Positions 61,234 through 64,000 of a stretch of DNA of 64,000 nt are shown here, in pieces (within the stretch, counting starts at the first letter, position 1; each line of letters starts with the position of its first letter). The notes below the pieces were generated by a model, which had not been told where the DNA came from, did not search any database, and worked only from the letters and a program-made list of their open reading frames with translations. The DNA is from Paragorgia papillata (Eukaryota; Cnidaria; Anthozoa; Scleralcyonacea; Coralliidae): assembly GCA_035771165.1 (NCBI GenBank), contig JAWNZC010000314.1, positions 558,001 through 622,000 of the forward strand, written 5' to 3'. A program made the translations under genes and the position numbers.

Positions 61234-63391
61234 CTGTGTTTTTTTAAAACAAAGTATGATATAACGTAAACGGTTTAAACATCAGAGTTATACCTGGGAA
61301 AGAGTGGAACTGTACGATCATGTCAAACTTTAAGATCTACGAAGACAACCCCAACGACGACGTTCTTTAGATAAAATCATTATTTTTGCCAAACGAAGTG
61401 AATGAATAATTTTTAGTCCCCAGAGTAATCTGAACACCGTCCTCGTTCTTTATGACAACGCCACTTAGAGCATGATGAGAACATTGACTTCAATACGGAC
61501 ACCACAATAATTTTAGCAGTATTGACACGTTTTGGATTAGTTAAACTATTTTCAAATGTCAAATATAATAGTCAAGCCGTTAACCGTGACTTCTTTAAAA
61601 TATATAAAATTTGTATATATATAAATAAGTTTTGTGGAAACACCACGTAAAATATTTATTTGCTAAGCTTTCGGCCTGTTGACTCAGGTCTTCATCAGAA
61701 CAATAACAACAAGCTGTTGGCTCACGTCATTTATAAACTAAGGAACGGATCAATACGTAAGAATACAATGGCGTATCACGTTAATTTTATTAATTAGAAA
61801 ACAAAATCAAGAACGTTCTCCGAATAGGGCGTATTTAAACTTATTTGTATTACATTATCGCCATGAAAACTTTCAAAGAATATAAAATTTGTGTTGGTAT
61901 TTCGGAATTGTTGGGTTACAAAACCTGACTTGTACTGCAATGGGCCGTATAGGAATAATATAAACCTCAATTTCCTATTGCGCCTTGAAACTACCCCCTC
62001 CCCTCTATTGCGAATCTAAATTATATAGACGATACAGAGACGACTGGGTGCGGGTCATCTACAAGTCACATTATTTATAAATATTGGTGATTCGGCTTGG
62101 AGTGTGTATAGTGTTGGTAGTTCTTCGTGTGCAAGCTGTAGCTCGGACTCGAACCCCAGAACACTCCGACTGCTAGCCAGACGCGCGCGAGCCACTAGAA
62201 TGTATGCAGACGGCCTAGAATTCATGCATATGGCGTTACCCAGGTTAGTACCAAGAACTACTAAAACTTTAGAAACTCCATGCTGAAAGTACTATACTAA
62301 TAAACATAATTTTAAGGACAAAATTTAAAGATTATAAATATATTCCTGTCGTGGCAATAGAAGTGTTCCTAAAATATTGTTGCAATTAATTTGTTCGTAC
62401 CAGATCAGCCTGGGATAAGTTCTTATTTTCTTATATATTCTTATGTAAATATATTCTTAATTTCAGCCTGAGGTTCTTAATAGTGGTGGTTCTTGTTAGC
62501 GGGTTTTTACTGTACGAGCAACAAATTGCTGCAACATTGTTGCGTTGCAATTTGAAAAGCGTTGTTGCACGTATTACAAGCCACCTTAAACATTGTCACG
62601 CAACAATGATTTTGTTGCAAGTTGAAACAGCATGTTGCAGCAAGTGGAACTGGAGTCTACTTTTTTCAACAATTTTTTTCAACTCGCAACAAAATCATTT
62701 GTTGCGTGACAATGTTTAAAGGTCAACTATACCTTTTGAGGTTATTATATTTTCTGTTAAATTCGAAAACGTTTATTCCAAAACAGAAGAAAAATTTTAA
62801 ATCGGTCACTCGGTTCTGTTTTTATGTTCTGTGAAAGATCGAGTTTTGGCTATTTTTCTGAACCATATCTAAACAACGACCGCGTTAAAAGGCAGTCTGG
62901 CACTAGCAAACTTGTGACGTCATACCGGTAAAACAGAGCTCGCTTCGGCAAAAGGCTACAACATTGTCAATATGCTGACCAGGAGAGTTTTTCGAAATGA
63001 TACCTGACCACAAGTTCGCAGACTCCACGACTTATCAAGAATGGCTATGATATTTTAGCTTACCAAACGGTACAGCAGTACAACGGGTTTTCGCAAGAAA
63101 AAACACTACGCCTAGTATGGAGGGGAAGAAGGGTACGATTCATTTTTGTCTTAATAAGACAAAACTATTGAGTTTTAAACTATTGTATATTGTTAGTTCT
63201 AAGGGACCGGTCATTATTTATACCCAGGGTTGGGGCCGAAGAGAAAATGGTTGGGTAACTGAAAATCCATGGCATAAAAAGTTGGGTAAAAAAATTTAAC
63301 ATCCTATAAAGGTTGGGTAAAACAAAATTTAGCACCATATTTATAAAATAACGACAGTATATATATTAAAGATAAATTGAATACAAAATAT
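61234..63391. other. Repeat-bearing stretch upstream of GGCX
   Basis: No GGCX N-terminal exon recognised. 61620-61900 is a retro-repeat with TTTTGTGGAAACACCACGTAA and, on the minus strand, CTGATGAAGACCTGAGTC ... GGCCGAAAGCTT (61665-61698). 62130-62200 holds a reversed tRNA-like B box (GGACTCGAACCCCAG). 62500-62725 is a foldback stretch rich in GTTGCA/TGCAAC. Confidence 0.5.
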
Positions 63392-64000
63392 TTAAAGTTC
63401 ATCATCTAAAATGTCAATTGCATCATCGCTTGACATATTATGCTCTACATTTTGACTGACCACTTTTGACATTTCAACAGTTAGTCTCTTTTTCTTTGCT
63501 TTCGACCTCTGTTCCTTGGCTCTCTTTACTTTCCGTTTCTTCTCACTTTCATGGACAGAGCTCGAATCAAACCTTTTGATTAGCTGATTGCTAACATGTT
63601 CCACATCATGAGCAATTTGTTCCGCCTCATTTAATAACTCGTCTGTGTCTCCTATCTTTGCTTGAACGAAGGCAATTTCATTGCTGGCCCATTTCTTGGG
63701 TTCCATGTCTTCCCCATACAGTTCCATTTTTCTGTTCAATAGTTTGTTTTTCTCCTTTCGAATTTCACTTATGGTATTGTTGATATGCTGGATTGCCCTC
63801 TGGCTTTTATTAACATCTTCAATCTTGACATCTGTGGGGAATTCCATGTAACGAGCACAACTGATATTCTCTTTTGGAATTAGACCAGATTTGTACGTTG
63901 AAACAATATCCTGAAGTTTGTCACAGTTGCATTTGATATTCCACCTGAACTGGCATTGACCATTCAGATATGCCTGGAAACCTGATTGCTTGTAAGTGTA
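63392..64000 (-). CDS. Unrecognised lysine-rich protein, C-terminal part
   Basis: On the minus strand the frame is open from the window edge (64000) to TAA at 63394-63392, about 202 codons, so the 5' part is outside. It shows FQAYLNGQCQFRWNIKCNCD (possible Cys-binding segment). A long charged helical/coiled-coil region follows (from about RAIQHINNTISEIRKEK through NEAEQIAHDVEHV). Then come a strong basic cluster (KKRKVKRAKEQRSKAKKKR, a likely nuclear or nucleolar signal) and an acidic end DAIDILDDEL. No family is recognised. It could be a host gene's terminal exon or a transposon-derived ORF. Confidence 0.6.
   Translation of the reverse strand, partial: YTYKQSGFQAYLNGQCQFRWNIKCNCDKLQDIVSTYKSGLIPKENISCARYMEFPTDVKIEDVNKSQRAIQHINNTISEIRKEKNKLLNRKMELYGEDMEPKKWASNEIAFVQAKIGDTDELLNEAEQIAHDVEHVSNQLIKRFDSSSVHESEKKRKVKRAKEQRSKAKKKRLTVEMSKVVSQNVEHNMSSDDAIDILDDEL

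Overview
The window is a gene-poor, repeat-dense stretch of an animal genome. It is AT-rich, genes are split into many short exons with canonical GT/AG junctions, and introns are packed with small inverted-repeat DNA transposons, SINEs and microsatellites. The content (GGCX, a membrane PLB1-type protein, THAP/P-like and hAT transposons, CR1/L2-like LINE remnants, 5S-derived SINEs) suggests a marine invertebrate. A cnidarian such as a coral or anemone is my best guess, but that is inference and not proven by the sequence.

Layout. 1-1.4 kb: a decayed, tightly packed pair of virus-like genes on the minus strand (C2H2 zinc-finger/endonuclease-like, then a membrane/coiled-coil protein). 2.1-10.0 kb: a tandemly duplicated two-gene cassette (a 73-aa protein of unknown function and a ~150-aa E2-like UBC-fold protein). 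The two copies are separated by a broken LINE that itself carries two DNA-element insertions with 5-bp target duplications. 12.48-47.62 kb (+): a 17-exon gene assembled here exon by exon. All junctions are phase-compatible and it predicts a 571-residue type I membrane protein: signal peptide, Ig-like domain, one PLB1/SGNH hydrolase domain, transmembrane helix and short basic tail. The Ser/Asp/His triad is present, but both oxyanion-hole residues are replaced. Its introns hold a very long inverted repeat (15.6-18.5 kb), a P-like THAP transposon, a deleted hAT, a 1.3-kb minisatellite and dozens of foldback elements. 49.10-61.23 kb (-): vitamin K-dependent gamma-carboxylase (GGCX), six exons recognised, lacking only the extreme N-terminal exon(s). 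It lies tail-to-tail with the PLB1-like gene. 63.39-64.0 kb (-): the 3' part of an unrecognised lysine-rich gene that runs off the window.

No operon-like cooperation is implied among the host genes. The best candidates for something undescribed are the Ig-PLB1 putative pseudo-lipase, the duplicated small-protein/E2-like cassette, and a set of dispersed CTGANGA-hairpin-GAAA modules that resemble hammerhead ribozyme cores.
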